DNA from: Stutzerimonas stutzeri TS44
GTDB lineage: Bacteria > Pseudomonadota > Gammaproteobacteria > Pseudomonadales > Pseudomonadaceae
DNA length: 64,000 nucleotides
Reading direction: 5' to 3'
NCBI GenBank assembly: GCA_000263395.1
Contig: AJXE01000019.1
Span: 1 to 64,000, forward strand
The notes beneath the pieces are model-generated. The model was not told the DNA's origin and ran no database searches. It saw only the letters and a program-made list of their open reading frames with translations. Shown in pieces: positions 37,701 to 48,485 of this stretch. The position numbers and the translations under genes are program-made. Position 1 is the stretch's first letter. Each line of letters opens with the position of its first letter.

Positions 37701-37907
37701 TCAGTAGTGCGGCGGCGGCGCCTCGTCCTCCTCGCCACCCATGCTGCTGTGCACTTCCTCCAGACGCCTGGCCAGTGCCTGCAACTGCAGTTGCATCCGG
37801 TCAACCAGGCGCCGCTGTTCAACCAGCACATCGCTCAACGTCTGGATCGTGTCGTCCTGGAACGCCAGTCGCGCCTCCAGATCGGCGATTCGCGATTCGA
37901 TATTCAT
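37701..37907 (-). CDS. slyX: SlyX family protein
   Basis: A 68-residue coiled-coil protein. MNIESRIADLEARLAFQDDT and VLVEQRRLVDRMQLQLQ are the SlyX signature heptads, and the chain ends in PPPHY, the usual SlyX tail. Function is unknown in all species. It starts 2 bases after the HIT gene, as in P. aeruginosa (PA0959-PA0960). Confidence 0.93.
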   Translation of the reverse strand: MNIESRIADLEARLAFQDDTIQTLSDVLVEQRRLVDRMQLQLQALARRLEEVHSSMGGEEDEAPPPHY

Positions 37908-37909
37908 GC

Positions 37910-38332
37910 TCACTCTCCGAAACGGAACTGATCGGTCAGCACGGTCTTCAACCGGGCCCTGATCGCCGCGGCCTGCTCCTGCGTATACGGCCTGGGCTGA
38001 TGCCTGCCCCACACCGGCGCCGGCCACGCCGCATCATCGCGGGAACGGGCGATGACGTGCATGTGCAACTGGCTGACGACGTTGCCCAGCGTCGCGACAT
38101 TCATCTTGTCCGCGCCGAAGCTGTCCTTGACGATTTCCGCAAGGGCGGTGGTTTCGCGCCACAGCTGCTGCTGGTCCGCCGCGTCCAGCTGAAACAGCTC
38201 GCTGATCGCCTCGCGTCGCGGCACCAGGATGAACCAGGGGTACTGGGCATCGTTCATCAGCAGCAGCCGACACAGCGGGTAGTCGCCAATCGGCAGCGTG
38301 TCCTGCTCCAGACGCGAATCGAGAATGAACAT
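37910..38332 (-). CDS. HIT domain protein
   Basis: A 140-residue histidine-triad nucleotide-binding protein. The triad region reads NVVSQLHMHVIARS near residue 85-98 (H-M-H-V), preceded by MNVATLGN. The first half carries LLLMNDAQYPWFILVPR, the usual start of this small pseudomonad HIT group. Likely a nucleoside-phosphoramidate or dinucleotide hydrolase; the substrate is unknown. The ATG at 38332 is chosen because the extension upstream is low-complexity Arg-rich. Confidence 0.92.
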   Translation of the reverse strand: MFILDSRLEQDTLPIGDYPLCRLLLMNDAQYPWFILVPRREAISELFQLDAADQQQLWRETTALAEIVKDSFGADKMNVATLGNVVSQLHMHVIARSRDDAAWPAPVWGRHQPRPYTQEQAAAIRARLKTVLTDQFRFGE

Positions 38333-38738
38333 AACGGGCGCTCCTGTGTGAAAAGTCAGGCGCGGTCGAACCCACGCTGGCGCAAGAATACCCTTGCGCG
38401 CTCGTTCGCGCCCCCACGGGGCATATGCGGGTGAGCGCGCCCCGCGATGCAGCACCTGCAGTCGCGCACGAGGAGCGTGTCAACGAAATTCCTGGCACAT
38501 ACGACTTGCGTACGCTTCTTGCTAGGCCATGACTCGCTGCCTCTCGCCAGCAAGCCGAAAGCAGGCTTGGCAAACTTGCTCTAGCCTATCGACGCAGCTA
38601 AACAGTACATTCCGCGGATGGTTCGATACGAAGAGCGTAGATACGCCGAAATCGGGCCAGATTCGAATAACAAGAAGCGATCTCTGCGTGCGTCGACACG
38701 CGAGCAAGCACCGTTTTGAACCAATGGAGCAAATCACG
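38333..38738. promoter_or_regulatory. 406-bp region between HIT gene and porin gene
   Basis: A long leader with no gene. It serves both the minus-strand HIT-slyX pair and the plus-strand porin. GGAG about 9 bases before 38739 is the porin ribosome-binding site. A TGGCAC...TTGCG pair near 38493-38510 resembles sigma-54 elements but the spacing is wrong. OprD-type genes are commonly controlled from long leaders by amino acids and catabolite control; nothing specific could be assigned. Confidence 0.4.
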
Positions 38739-39986
38739 ATGAAAGTGATGAAGTGGAGCGTAATCGCCCTTGCCGTTGCGGCGGGCACATCCCAGATGGC
38801 GCTGGCCAGCCAGCAGTCGGAAGCCAAGGGCTTCGTCGAGGATGCCAAGCTGGATCTGTTGCTGCGCAACACCTATTGGAACCGTGACCACAACAACGGC
38901 AACGACGACCGCAACACCTGGGCGCAGGGCTTCATTGCCACGTTCGAGTCCGGCTTCACCCAGGGCACCATCGGTGTCGGGATCGATGCCTACGGCCTGT
39001 TGGGCGTCAAGCTTGATGGCGGCCAGGGCGACATGTTCCCCGGAGAACCGAAGGATTGGGAAGATGATCTCTCCGAAGCGGGCGCGGCGGTGAAATTCCG
39101 CCTTTCCAACACTACACTGAAATACGGCAACCAGTTCGTCAGCCTGCCGGTCATCGCCTCGGATGACTCGCGCCTGCTGCCGGAAGCCTTCACCGGTACA
39201 TTGATTACCAGCAGCGAAATCGAAGGACTGGAACTGAACGCCGGTCGCTTCACCGCGGACAGCCCGATGGGCTCCCCGGCGCGTGACGACTTCGGACTGA
39301 AGAGCCTCGACGTCTTCGGTGGTACCTATGCCTTCAGCGACAATCTCAGCGCGTCGCTGTACTTCTCCGATGTCGAAGACACGTACGACAAGAAGTACGC
39401 CAACGTCAATTACGTGATGCCGCTGGCGGATGACCAGTCGCTGACCTTCGACCTCAACTACTACAAAACCGACGATATCGACCAGAGCTTCCGCGGCAAA
39501 GACGGAGCAGCAGTGGACGACAACACCATCTGGAGTCTGTCGGCCAAGTATGCGGTCGGGGCCCATGCCTTTATCCTCGCGCATCAGCGCGTTTCCGGCG
39601 ATACCGGTTATCTGTACGACAACGGCGATGGCGGCGGTGCGATCTGGGTAGCCAACTCCTATCTCTCGGACTTCAACTTCAAGGACGAGCGTTCCTGGCA
39701 GGCCAGCTATGAGCTGGACTTCAGCAGCTACGGCGTACCGGGTCTGCAATGGAAAACCGCCTACCTGCGCGGCGACAACATCGATGCAGCCTTCTACGAC
39801 GCCAACAGTGAAGGCGAGGCGACCGAGCGTGAAATCTTCAACCAGGTCTCCTACACCTTCCAAAATGGCGCTGCCAAGGACCTGACCCTGCGGGCGCGCA
39901 ACTCCATCCTGCGCACCAACAACCCGGCCTGGAACGACGTGAACGAATGGCGCCTGTACGCCATTTACCCGATCAGCATCCTGTAA
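38739..39986 (+). CDS. OprD-family outer-membrane porin
   Basis: A 415-residue porin: signal peptide (about 1-23, ending MALAS), then KGFVEDAKLDLLLRNTYW..., the OprD family N-terminal strand, and alternating beta-strand pattern throughout. SFRGKDGAAVDDNTIWSL, ANSYLSDFNFKDERSWQASYELDF and the final strand YAIYPISIL are typical. It occupies the oprD locus of P. aeruginosa (PA0958, between slyX/HIT and proS). OprD proteins take up basic amino acids or other small carboxylates; the substrate cannot be assigned. The final residue is Leu rather than the usual Phe. Confidence 0.9.
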   Translation: MKVMKWSVIALAVAAGTSQMALASQQSEAKGFVEDAKLDLLLRNTYWNRDHNNGNDDRNTWAQGFIATFESGFTQGTIGVGIDAYGLLGVKLDGGQGDMFPGEPKDWEDDLSEAGAAVKFRLSNTTLKYGNQFVSLPVIASDDSRLLPEAFTGTLITSSEIEGLELNAGRFTADSPMGSPARDDFGLKSLDVFGGTYAFSDNLSASLYFSDVEDTYDKKYANVNYVMPLADDQSLTFDLNYYKTDDIDQSFRGKDGAAVDDNTIWSLSAKYAVGAHAFILAHQRVSGDTGYLYDNGDGGGAIWVANSYLSDFNFKDERSWQASYELDFSSYGVPGLQWKTAYLRGDNIDAAFYDANSEGEATEREIFNQVSYTFQNGAAKDLTLRARNSILRTNNPAWNDVNEWRLYAIYPISIL

Positions 39987-40008
39987 CCGGCGGCAAGCGC
40001 GACACCCC

Positions 40009-40037
40009 GGAGCCCGGCCAATTGGCCGGGTTCTTCA
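40009..40037 (+). terminator. intrinsic terminator after the porin gene
   Basis: A perfect palindrome CCCGGCCAATTGGCCGGG (40013-40030) followed by TTCTTCATTT. It lies 27 bases after the porin stop. Confidence 0.85.
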
Positions 40038-40154
40038 TTTGCACCCGGCAGCCGCCCCACGCGTCCGCTCGCGCTGGCGACTTCTGTACGCTTCTTTCCC
40101 GCAGCCGTACAATGCCGGGCCAAATTCCAGCCTCTGCAAGGACATAACGGCCAC

Positions 40155-41870
40155 ATGCGCACCAGTCAGTTCCTGCTCTCGACCCTCAAAGAAACCCCGT
40201 CCGATGCCGTGGTCATCAGCCACCAGCTGATGCTGCGCGCCGGGATGATCCGCAAGCTGGCTTCGGGGCTCTACACCTGGATGCCGATGGGGCTGCGCGC
40301 GCTGCGCAAGGCCGAGGCCATCGTGCGTGACGAGATGAACAAGGCTGGCGCCCTGGAAGTGCTGATGCCGGCGATCCAGCCGGCCGAGCTGTGGCAGGAG
40401 TCCGGGCGCTGGGAGCAGTACGGTCCCGAGCTGCTGCGCATCAAGGATCGCCACCAGCGCGAGTTCTGCGTCGGCCCGACCCACGAGGAAGTGATCACCG
40501 ACCTGGCGCGCAACGAGCTGAACAGCTACAAGCAGCTGCCGATCAACTTCTACCAGATCCAGACCAAGTTCCGCGACGAGATCCGCCCGCGCTTCGGCCT
40601 GATGCGCGGCCGCGAATTCCTCATGAAGGACGCCTACTCCTTCCACCTGAGCCAGGAATCGCTGCAGGAAACCTACGACCGCATGCACCAGGCCTACTGC
40701 AACATCTTCACCCGCCTGGGCCTGAACTTCCGCCCGGTACAGGCCGATACCGGTTCGATCGGCGGCACCGGCTCGCACGAGTTCCACGTGCTGGCCGAAT
40801 CCGGCGAAGACGATATCGCCTTCAGCGATACTTCCGATTACGCCGCCAACATCGAGAAGGCCGAGGCCATCCCGCGTGAGGCTGCGCGCGGCGCCGCCAG
40901 CGAAGAGATGCGCCTGGTCGATACGCCGAACGCCAAGACCATCGACGACCTGGTCCAGCAGTTTGGCCTGGCGATCGAGAAGACCGTCAAGACCCTGGTG
41001 GTCCATGCCGCCGAGGAAGGCAAGCTGATCGCCCTGATCGTGCGCGGCGACCACGAACTCAACGAGATCAAGGCCGCCAACCTGGAGCAGGTCGCCAGTC
41101 CGCTGGTGTTCGCCTCCGAGGCCGAACTGCGCGATGCCATCGGTGCCGGCGCCGGTTCGCTCGGTCCGCGGAACCTGCCTCTGCCGTGCATCGTCGATCG
41201 CTCCGTCGCCTTGATGAGCAACTTCGCCATCGGCGCCAACATCGACGACAAGCACTACTTCGGCGTCAACTGGGAGCGCGACCTGCCGCTGCCGACCGTC
41301 GCCGACCTGCGCAACGTGGTCGCCGGCGACCCGAGCCCGGACGGCCAGGGTCACCTGGTGATCAAGCGCGGCATCGAGGTCGGGCACATCTTCCAGCTCG
41401 GCACCAAGTACAGCGAAGCCATGAACTGCCAGGTCATGGGCGAGAACGGTAAGCCGGCCACGCTGATCATGGGCTGCTACGGCATCGGTGTTTCGCGCGT
41501 GGTCGCCGCGGCGATCGAGCAGAACTACGACGAACGCGGCATCCTCTGGCCCGACGCCCTGGCGCCGTTCCAGATCGCCCTCGTGCCGATGAAGTACGAG
41601 AACCAAGCCGTGCGCGAGGCGACCGACAAGCTCTATGCCGAGCTGACCGCCGCCGGCTATGAGGTGCTGCTCGACGACCGTGACAAGAAGACCAGTCCGG
41701 GCGTCAAATTCGCCGACATGGAGCTGATCGGCATTCCGCATCGCATCGTCATCAGCGATCGCGGCCTGGCCGACGGCACCCTGGAGTACAAGCACCGTCG
41801 CGATACCGGGCCACAGGCGGTCGCGGCCGCAGACATCCTGCCCTTCATCAATGCGCGTGTCCCACGCTGA
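40155..41870 (+). CDS. proS: prolyl-tRNA synthetase (bacterial type)
   Basis: A 571-residue class-II synthetase of the long prokaryotic form. Motif 1 region [22 protein letters not shown] near 40; motif 2 [26 protein letters not shown] near 140; the editing INS domain about 230-400; motif 3 [13 protein letters not shown] near 445; and an anticodon-binding domain at the C-terminus. The start is the ATG at 40155 (MRTSQFLL), the family consensus. Confidence 0.98.
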   Translation: MRTSQFLLSTLKETPSDAVVISHQLMLRAGMIRKLASGLYTWMPMGLRALRKAEAIVRDEMNKAGALEVLMPAIQPAELWQESGRWEQYGPELLRIKDRHQREFCVGPTHEEVITDLARNELNSYKQLPINFYQIQTKFRDEIRPRFGLMRGREFLMKDAYSFHLSQESLQETYDRMHQAYCNIFTRLGLNFRPVQADTGSIGGTGSHEFHVLAESGEDDIAFSDTSDYAANIEKAEAIPREAARGAASEEMRLVDTPNAKTIDDLVQQFGLAIEKTVKTLVVHAAEEGKLIALIVRGDHELNEIKAANLEQVASPLVFASEAELRDAIGAGAGSLGPRNLPLPCIVDRSVALMSNFAIGANIDDKHYFGVNWERDLPLPTVADLRNVVAGDPSPDGQGHLVIKRGIEVGHIFQLGTKYSEAMNCQVMGENGKPATLIMGCYGIGVSRVVAAAIEQNYDERGILWPDALAPFQIALVPMKYENQAVREATDKLYAELTAAGYEVLLDDRDKKTSPGVKFADMELIGIPHRIVISDRGLADGTLEYKHRRDTGPQAVAAADILPFINARVPR

Positions 41871-41879
41871 TCGGAAACC

Positions 41880-42830
41880 ATGCTCAACCGACGTGTTGTA
41901 GTTTCAACCGGCGCCGCGCTCTGCGCGGCGTTGCTGCTTGGCGGCTGCGCCAACCATCTGCCGCAGCGCAGCGAGCACGAGGCCAGGACCGAGCGCAAGC
42001 CGCTCGACCATAGCCTGCGTATCGAAGTCGGCGAGCCGCCAGTGCTGGAGTTGCCGCAACGGCGCGTCCGTATCCAAGAGCAGCGGACCTTCGAGGTTAC
42101 CGATTTCGAGGTCACCCGCCGTTACGATCGCTACACGCCCTACCAGGCCTGGCGCGAGCTGTACGAGATACCGCTCGGGGCGGCCGCGGTGGTCGCCGGC
42201 ATCGGCGCCAACCTGGTCAACGTCGTGCTGCTCGGCAACGTGCCGGAAAGCGCGACGCGCGGCTGGATCAGCTACGGTTTCGCCGGCCTCAACCCCTTCC
42301 TCAACGTCGAGTCCAACGGGCGCTCGCAGCAGAACCTCGCCAGCCTCGACGAACAGCGCCGCGATTCCCGTCTGGAATACACCAGCCTGCCCTGGGCCGA
42401 ACGTCCGGTGCGGGTCGGCGCAGGCGAACAGCTTCACGAGCTGAACACCGACCGCAACGGCGTGCTGCACCTCAATCTGCTCGACGGACCGTTTGCCGGG
42501 CAGGACATCGGCCCCATCGGCAAGCTGCTGCTGAGCGTCGAGGACGAGCAGGACGGCACGCGCGCCGACGCCGTGCTGCTGGTCAGCCACAACCTGCGCG
42601 GCAAGCTGCTGGAAGCCCACGACCTGATCTTCAACGATCTCGAAGGCGATGACGTGGCGCAGTGGGTTCATCGCGTCAAACGCCTGTCCGAGCTGGGCCT
42701 GGAAGAGGAGGCCAGCGAGCTGGAGCAGAGCCTGATCGAGCTGACGCGGCATGATCCCGAACTGCAGCAGGAGTTTCTCCAGCGCCTGATGCAGGACGCC
42801 GGGCGCGCCGCTTCATCGGCGGACAACTGA
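41880..42830 (+). CDS. uncharacterised lipoprotein
   Basis: A 316-residue protein with a lipoprotein signal peptide (lipobox LLGGC, Cys near residue 23). No known domain was recognised. The middle has a hydrophobic Gly/Ala-rich stretch (GAAAVVAGIGANLVNVVLLGNVP) that could sit in or on a membrane. The second half reads as a globular beta-rich domain (GRSQQNLASLDEQRRDSRLEY), ending in an acidic helical tail. It is 9 bases after proS and 4 bases before the transglycosylase gene, suggesting one transcript and a cell-envelope role. Confidence 0.75.
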   Translation: MLNRRVVVSTGAALCAALLLGGCANHLPQRSEHEARTERKPLDHSLRIEVGEPPVLELPQRRVRIQEQRTFEVTDFEVTRRYDRYTPYQAWRELYEIPLGAAAVVAGIGANLVNVVLLGNVPESATRGWISYGFAGLNPFLNVESNGRSQQNLASLDEQRRDSRLEYTSLPWAERPVRVGAGEQLHELNTDRNGVLHLNLLDGPFAGQDIGPIGKLLLSVEDEQDGTRADAVLLVSHNLRGKLLEAHDLIFNDLEGDDVAQWVHRVKRLSELGLEEEASELEQSLIELTRHDPELQQEFLQRLMQDAGRAASSADN

Positions 42831-42834
42831 CACC

Positions 42835-43407
42835 ATGCCGTGGCGCTGCTGGCTGCTGCCGGTCCTGCTGTTGCTGGCATGGCCACTCCAGGCCAGCATC
42901 CGCCAGGCCCCGGAGCCCGAACTACGCGAACTGATGCAGCGCACGGTCGCCGAAGCGGACAGCTTTCAGGACCGTTTCGAGGCCGAGGTCTGGCTGCTCG
43001 ACATGTCCACCCGCCTCAAGCGCCACATCGCCGACACCGAGGAACGTCTCACCCTGCTGCGCCTGGTGCACCGCGAGGCGACCAGGGCCGGGCTGCGCCC
43101 CGATCTGGTCATGGCGCTGATCCACGCCGAGAGCCGCTTCGACCGCTTCGCAATTTCCAGCGTCGGCGCTCAGGGCATGATGCAGGTGATGCCGTTCTGG
43201 AAGGCCGAACTCGGGCGCCCGCAGGACAACCTCACCGACAACGCCACCAACCTGCGCTACGGCTGCACGATCCTCAGCTACTACCTGCGCAAGGAGAACG
43301 GCGACATCAGCCGCGCCCTCGCCCGCTACAACGGCAGCCTCGGCCAGCAGCGCTACCCGGCGAAGGTGATCGGTTTCTGGCAGGACTTCTGGTACGTGCG
43401 CCCCTGA
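42835..43407 (+). CDS. lytic transglycosylase (SLT domain)
   Basis: A 190-residue periplasmic muramidase-like enzyme. Signal peptide about 1-20; SLT domain with the catalytic Glu in ALIHAESRFDRFAISSVGAQGMMQVMP near residue 100 (ES...GAxGLMQ type), then LRYGCTILSYYLRKENGD and ALARYNGS near 160. Such enzymes cleave peptidoglycan to 1,6-anhydro-muropeptides. The short length suggests a specialised enzyme. It overlaps no neighbour and converges on the TlpA gene. Confidence 0.92.
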   Translation: MPWRCWLLPVLLLLAWPLQASIRQAPEPELRELMQRTVAEADSFQDRFEAEVWLLDMSTRLKRHIADTEERLTLLRLVHREATRAGLRPDLVMALIHAESRFDRFAISSVGAQGMMQVMPFWKAELGRPQDNLTDNATNLRYGCTILSYYLRKENGDISRALARYNGSLGQQRYPAKVIGFWQDFWYVRP

Positions 43408-43418
43408 GCACCGACCCG

Positions 43419-43877
43419 CTACTCGTCGCGCAGTTGCTCAAGCCGGGCCAGCAGTTTGTCGGCGGTCTGCTCGCCGACCAGTCGCTCGCGCACCGTGCCC
43501 GTTTCATCGACCAGATAGGTCACCGGCAGTACCGCGCTGCGTGATAGCTGCAGTCGCTCGGCCGGGTCCTCGCTGAGCACGCGAAAGCGGATGCCCAGCG
43601 CCTCGGCGGCCTGCGTCAGCTCTTGGCCGCGCAGCTCGTCGAAGTTGACGCCGAGCACCTGCAGGTCCGAGCGGGATTCGGCCAGGCGATTCAGCTCGGG
43701 GATTTCGGTACGGCACGGGCCACACCACTCCGCCCAGTAGTTGATCAGCAGCCAGCGCCCCTGCAATTGCTCGGCGGCCACCAGTTGCCCGTGCTGATCC
43801 ACGCCCCAGTCCTGCTCGCAGCCACTGAGCAGCAGACCGCCCAGCAGCACCAACAGCAGGCCCCTGAACTTGCCCAT
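43419..43877 (-). CDS. TlpA-like thioredoxin-fold lipoprotein
   Basis: A 152-residue envelope thiol-disulfide protein. Lipobox LLLSGC near residue 19; the active site is NYWAEWCGPCRTEIPELN (WCGPC) near 48-58; the cis-Pro region is AVLPVTYLVDETG near 118. The lipid anchor places it in the periplasm, probably as a reductase in cytochrome c maturation or a similar pathway. It matches the PA0953 position. The ATG at 43877 is set by the signal peptide. Confidence 0.9.
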   Translation of the reverse strand: MGKFRGLLLVLLGGLLLSGCEQDWGVDQHGQLVAAEQLQGRWLLINYWAEWCGPCRTEIPELNRLAESRSDLQVLGVNFDELRGQELTQAAEALGIRFRVLSEDPAERLQLSRSAVLPVTYLVDETGTVRERLVGEQTADKLLARLEQLRDE

Positions 43878-44126
43878 GTCCGCTCCCCCGTCAGATGTTC
43901 GATACTCGCTAGCCTGAACCAAGCGGCCGCCGCAGGGCAACCATGTGCGCCGAGCGCAACCGGAGCCGCCTTCTTTATGTCGGCTCCGCGGGATGCTGCC
44001 AACTAACCGGCGGCTTTACCGAACTGCGAGCCCAGTCACGCCCCGCGTCGGCAACGTGCACGGTTTTGCCGCCAGGTGGCTGCCTATAATTTCGCACCCT
44101 CTACCCTCCCTGCCTGCAGCGAAGCC

Positions 44127-44519
44127 ATGTCCCAGACCCATGACAAACTGATCGGCCCCGTCCCGTCGCGCATCGTCGACCAGGCGCCTCTCGCGCTCAC
44201 GGCCTACGAGGGTCGCGTCGCCGAATTCAACATCGCCAGCTGGCTGCAGCTGCACGGGCGGGCCGGCTTGGCCGTTTCGCTGGTGATGAAGTACCGCGAC
44301 AGCCAGCAGCGCCGCGAAGCCGCCGTGGATCACGGACGCACCGATGCCAACGGCAGGATCCTGCTGTCCGGCGTGGCGCGCCTGATCGTCAGAAGTCGCA
44401 TCGAGGATCTGCAGGTGTACCTGCGTGCCGGCATCGAGATCGAACTGCTGAAAGTGGAAGAACTCTTCGTGCAGGCCGCCGAGCGGCTCGAAGTGCCCGG
44501 GCAACTGGTGCAGGCCTAG
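44127..44519 (+). CDS. conserved hypothetical protein
   Basis: A 130-residue protein without signal peptide or membrane helix. No domain was recognised. It has a soluble alpha/beta look (PLALTAYEGRVAEFNIASWLQL, GLAVSLVMKYRDSQQRRE, LIVRSRIEDLQVYLRAGIEIELLKVEELFVQ). It lies at the PA0952 position. The ATG at 44127 is preferred over 44076, which would add unrelated residues. Its stop is 2 bases from the end of the convergent small gene. Confidence 0.7.
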   Translation: MSQTHDKLIGPVPSRIVDQAPLALTAYEGRVAEFNIASWLQLHGRAGLAVSLVMKYRDSQQRREAAVDHGRTDANGRILLSGVARLIVRSRIEDLQVYLRAGIEIELLKVEELFVQAAERLEVPGQLVQA

Positions 44520-44521
44520 GC

Positions 44522-44710
44522 TCAGCGTGCCAGTTTTTCCGGAGCGGACGCATCCTGCCCGGCGGGTTCGTCCTGCGCGCACAGGGCGACGAGCGACTCG
44601 GGCCAGTGGCTGAAGGACAGGCCGGTCAGACGGTTGAGCGATCGCAGCGCCAGCTCCGGAACCCGCTGGTACAGATGGATGACGGTATTGCGTTCGGTCT
44701 TCACGGCCAC
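44522..44710 (-). CDS. small conserved-looking protein of unknown function
   Basis: A 62-residue protein that starts with GTG at 44710, which has an excellent AGGAAGGAA site directly upstream. It has no signal peptide or hydrophobic helix, and reads as a short two-helix protein (NTVIHLYQRVPELALRSLNRLTGL, WPESLVALCAQDE) with one Cys. The longer in-frame extension up to 44803 lacks coding character. It follows the YihY gene on the same strand by 138 bases and converges on the hypothetical gene ending at 44519. Confidence 0.55.
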   Translation of the reverse strand: MAVKTERNTVIHLYQRVPELALRSLNRLTGLSFSHWPESLVALCAQDEPAGQDASAPEKLAR

Positions 44711-44848
44711 ATTCCTTCCTTTCGCTTCAGCGCAGACCACAGCGAGAAACGTGCCAGCCCACAGCGTCCTGCCGCGCCACTGCGCACCCGCGCGGTTCAG
44801 CACGACCAGGATGCCAAAGTGCCATAACGCGACGGCAGAATCGCTCAG

Positions 44849-46081
44849 CTACTGACCGTTTTTGTCACTGGCGCCGCTCAACCAGTCGGCCAGGCTGCCG
44901 CCGAGCAGATTGCACTGCTCCTGCTGCAGCTGCTCCAGCGCGCTCCGCAGCTTCGGATACCAGACCTCCGGCAGCGTCTCGGGCAAGCGCTCCAGCCCGG
45001 ACAATGGCCAGGGATTGTGCCGCAGCAGCTGGTCGAGGCTGTAATGACTGAGGTCGCGACACAGCACCCAACCGCCCGAGCCCGTACGGCAGACCAGTTG
45101 TTCGCGCTCGAAGAATTCCAGCAGCTCGTCCCACTCGTCTTCGGGCAGGTGCCAGCCGGCGCGGTGCATGTCACGCAGCGCCAGTTCGCGCCCTTCCTGC
45201 TGGCGGTCATAGAGCAAGCGCAGCAGCACCAGCATCACCAGCAGGCGCGGCAGGCGGCGACGGCGCCACTGTTGCGACGAGGACAGGCCGCAGACCAGTT
45301 CGGCACCGAACAGCACGATCATCCACGACAGATAGATCCACAGCAGGAACAGCGGCACCGCCGCGAAGGCGCCGTAGATCAGCTGATAGCTCGGGAAATA
45401 GCTGACATACAGGCCGAACAGCTGCTTGGCCGCCTCGAACAGCACCGCGGCGAACAGCCCGCCGACCAGCGCATGGCGCAGCGGCACGCGGGTATTGGGC
45501 ACGGCCACATAGAGCAACGTGAAGGCCAGGATGCTGAGCACCAGCGGCATCGCCTTCAGCAGCGTGCCTGCGCCGAGCAACGCATGCGGCCCCGAGATCA
45601 GCGCCAGCGAGGCGATGTAGGTGCTGGTGGCAAACCCCGCACCGAGCAGCAACGGGCCGAGGCTGAGGATCGCCCAGTACAGCAGGAAGCTCGACACCCC
45701 GCGCCGCGGCTGGCGCACGCGCCAGATCGTGTTGAAGGCCTTCTCGATGGTCAGCAGCATCATCAGCGCGGTCGCCATCAGGAACCCGACGCCGAACCAG
45801 GTCAGCTGGCGCGCCTGGCTGGTGAATGCGATCAGGTACTCATGGATCGTCGCCCCGGTGGAGGGAATGAAGTTCTTGAAGATATACAGCTGGATCTGCT
45901 CGCCGACGCCCTGAAACGCCGGAATCGCCGAAAGCATGGCGAAGGTGACGGTCATCATCGGCACCACCGCGAACAGCGTGGTGTAGGTCAGCGCGGCGGC
46001 GCTGTTCGGGCCGCGGTCGGTGAGGAAGCGCTGCACCAGAAAGCGGCAGAACTCCATCAGATTGTCGATGCGCTGCTGCAT
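44849..46081 (-). CDS. YihY/RbnA (BrkB) family inner-membrane protein
   Basis: A 410-residue membrane protein with six predicted TM helices. [27 protein letters not shown] near residue 18, [19 protein letters not shown] near 108 and [21 protein letters not shown] near 245 are the family hallmarks (formerly misnamed RNase BN). A long C-terminal cytoplasmic domain (about 275-410) with a winged-helix look is the variant found in pseudomonads (PA0951 position). It may act in phospholipid flipping or transport, which is unproven. Confidence 0.9.
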   Translation of the reverse strand: MQQRIDNLMEFCRFLVQRFLTDRGPNSAAALTYTTLFAVVPMMTVTFAMLSAIPAFQGVGEQIQLYIFKNFIPSTGATIHEYLIAFTSQARQLTWFGVGFLMATALMMLLTIEKAFNTIWRVRQPRRGVSSFLLYWAILSLGPLLLGAGFATSTYIASLALISGPHALLGAGTLLKAMPLVLSILAFTLLYVAVPNTRVPLRHALVGGLFAAVLFEAAKQLFGLYVSYFPSYQLIYGAFAAVPLFLLWIYLSWMIVLFGAELVCGLSSSQQWRRRRLPRLLVMLVLLRLLYDRQQEGRELALRDMHRAGWHLPEDEWDELLEFFEREQLVCRTGSGGWVLCRDLSHYSLDQLLRHNPWPLSGLERLPETLPEVWYPKLRSALEQLQQEQCNLLGGSLADWLSGASDKNGQ

Positions 46082-46167
46082 CCCCGTTCCTTAGCCAGCG
46101 GGTCGTTTCGAACCGTCCCCTCGAGAAGGTTAGAATGGCCGCCTTCATCGGCGAGGCGCAACCCAAA

Positions 46168-47526
<1,359 letters not shown>

Positions 47527-47616
47527 CAGACTGCGGCGGGCGGGTGCCACATGGCACTCGCCATCGGCGCGGCGGCGCGCCAGACTGCAAGTTCCCTCAA
47601 TCGCCCGGAGCATTCC

Positions 47617-48297
47617 ATGAGCAGAACCATTCTCATCGTCGGCGCCTCGCGCGGCCTCGGTCTCGGCCTGGCGCGGCAGTTCTCCAGCCAGGGCTGGCAG
47701 GTGATCGCCACCGTGCGCGACCCGGCGCGCGCCGATGCGCTCAAGGCGCTCGCCGGCGTGCGGATCGAAGCGCTGGAGCTGGATGATGCCGACAGTCTCG
47801 AACGACTGGCGCAGCGCCTGGCGGGCACGCAGCTCGATGTGCTCTACGTCAATGCCGGTATCGCCGGTCCGCAGAACAAACCCGCCACCGCGACCAGCCA
47901 AATGGAAGTCGGCCAGCTGTTCTTCACCAATGCGGTCGCGCCGGTGCGCCTGGCCGAGCGACTGCTGCCGCTGGTGGAGCAGAAACAGGGCGTCATCGTC
48001 TTCATGAGTTCCATCCTCGGCAGCGTCGAAACCGGCCCCGGCATGGGCATGCCGCTGTACGGCGCCAGCAAGGCCGCACTCAACCACCTGACGCGTTCCT
48101 TCGTCGCCGGCCTGGGCGAAAGCACGCTGACGGTGCTGTCGATGCACCCGGGCTGGGTGAAGACCGACATGGGCGGCAGCGAGGCGCCGCTGGATATCGA
48201 GACCAGCACGCGCGGCATGACCGAGCAGGTGATCCGCGCCAGCGGCCAGGGCGGTCATCGCTACCTCGATTTCCAGGGCAACCCGCTGCCCTGGTGA
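47617..48297 (+). CDS. short-chain dehydrogenase/reductase
   Basis: A 226-residue classical-type SDR. The cofactor motif is ILIVGASRGLGLGLARQF (TGxxxGxG class, residues 5-22); the NAG motif appears as YVNAGIAG near 83; the catalytic Ser lies in FMSSILGS near 133 and the Tyr-Lys pair in YGASKAALNHLTRSF near 150-154. MHPGWVKTDMGG near 180 is typical of the CsgA/carbonyl-reductase-like branch. The substrate is unknown; the neighbours give no clear hint. Confidence 0.9.
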   Translation: MSRTILIVGASRGLGLGLARQFSSQGWQVIATVRDPARADALKALAGVRIEALELDDADSLERLAQRLAGTQLDVLYVNAGIAGPQNKPATATSQMEVGQLFFTNAVAPVRLAERLLPLVEQKQGVIVFMSSILGSVETGPGMGMPLYGASKAALNHLTRSFVAGLGESTLTVLSMHPGWVKTDMGGSEAPLDIETSTRGMTEQVIRASGQGGHRYLDFQGNPLPW

Positions 48298-48485
48298 TTC
48301 GCTCGCGGCCGGGCGTGGTCCGGTCGCCGCCTCCCCTACCCAGGCACCGCCGACGGTCGACAAGCCCGCACACCGCGGCTATCGTTCGCCCCCGGATGTT
48401 CGCCACGGCGACACCCCCTGGATCAGCAGACAGGGCATAACTGAGCTGGCTACTCTGAACTCAACCCTTCAGGAGAAAGCCGGCC

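Noticed and set aside
38493-38510. Sigma-54-like TGGCAC...TTGCG before the porin gene
   Set aside because: Twelve bases lie between the GG and GC elements instead of ten, so RpoN would not recognise it.
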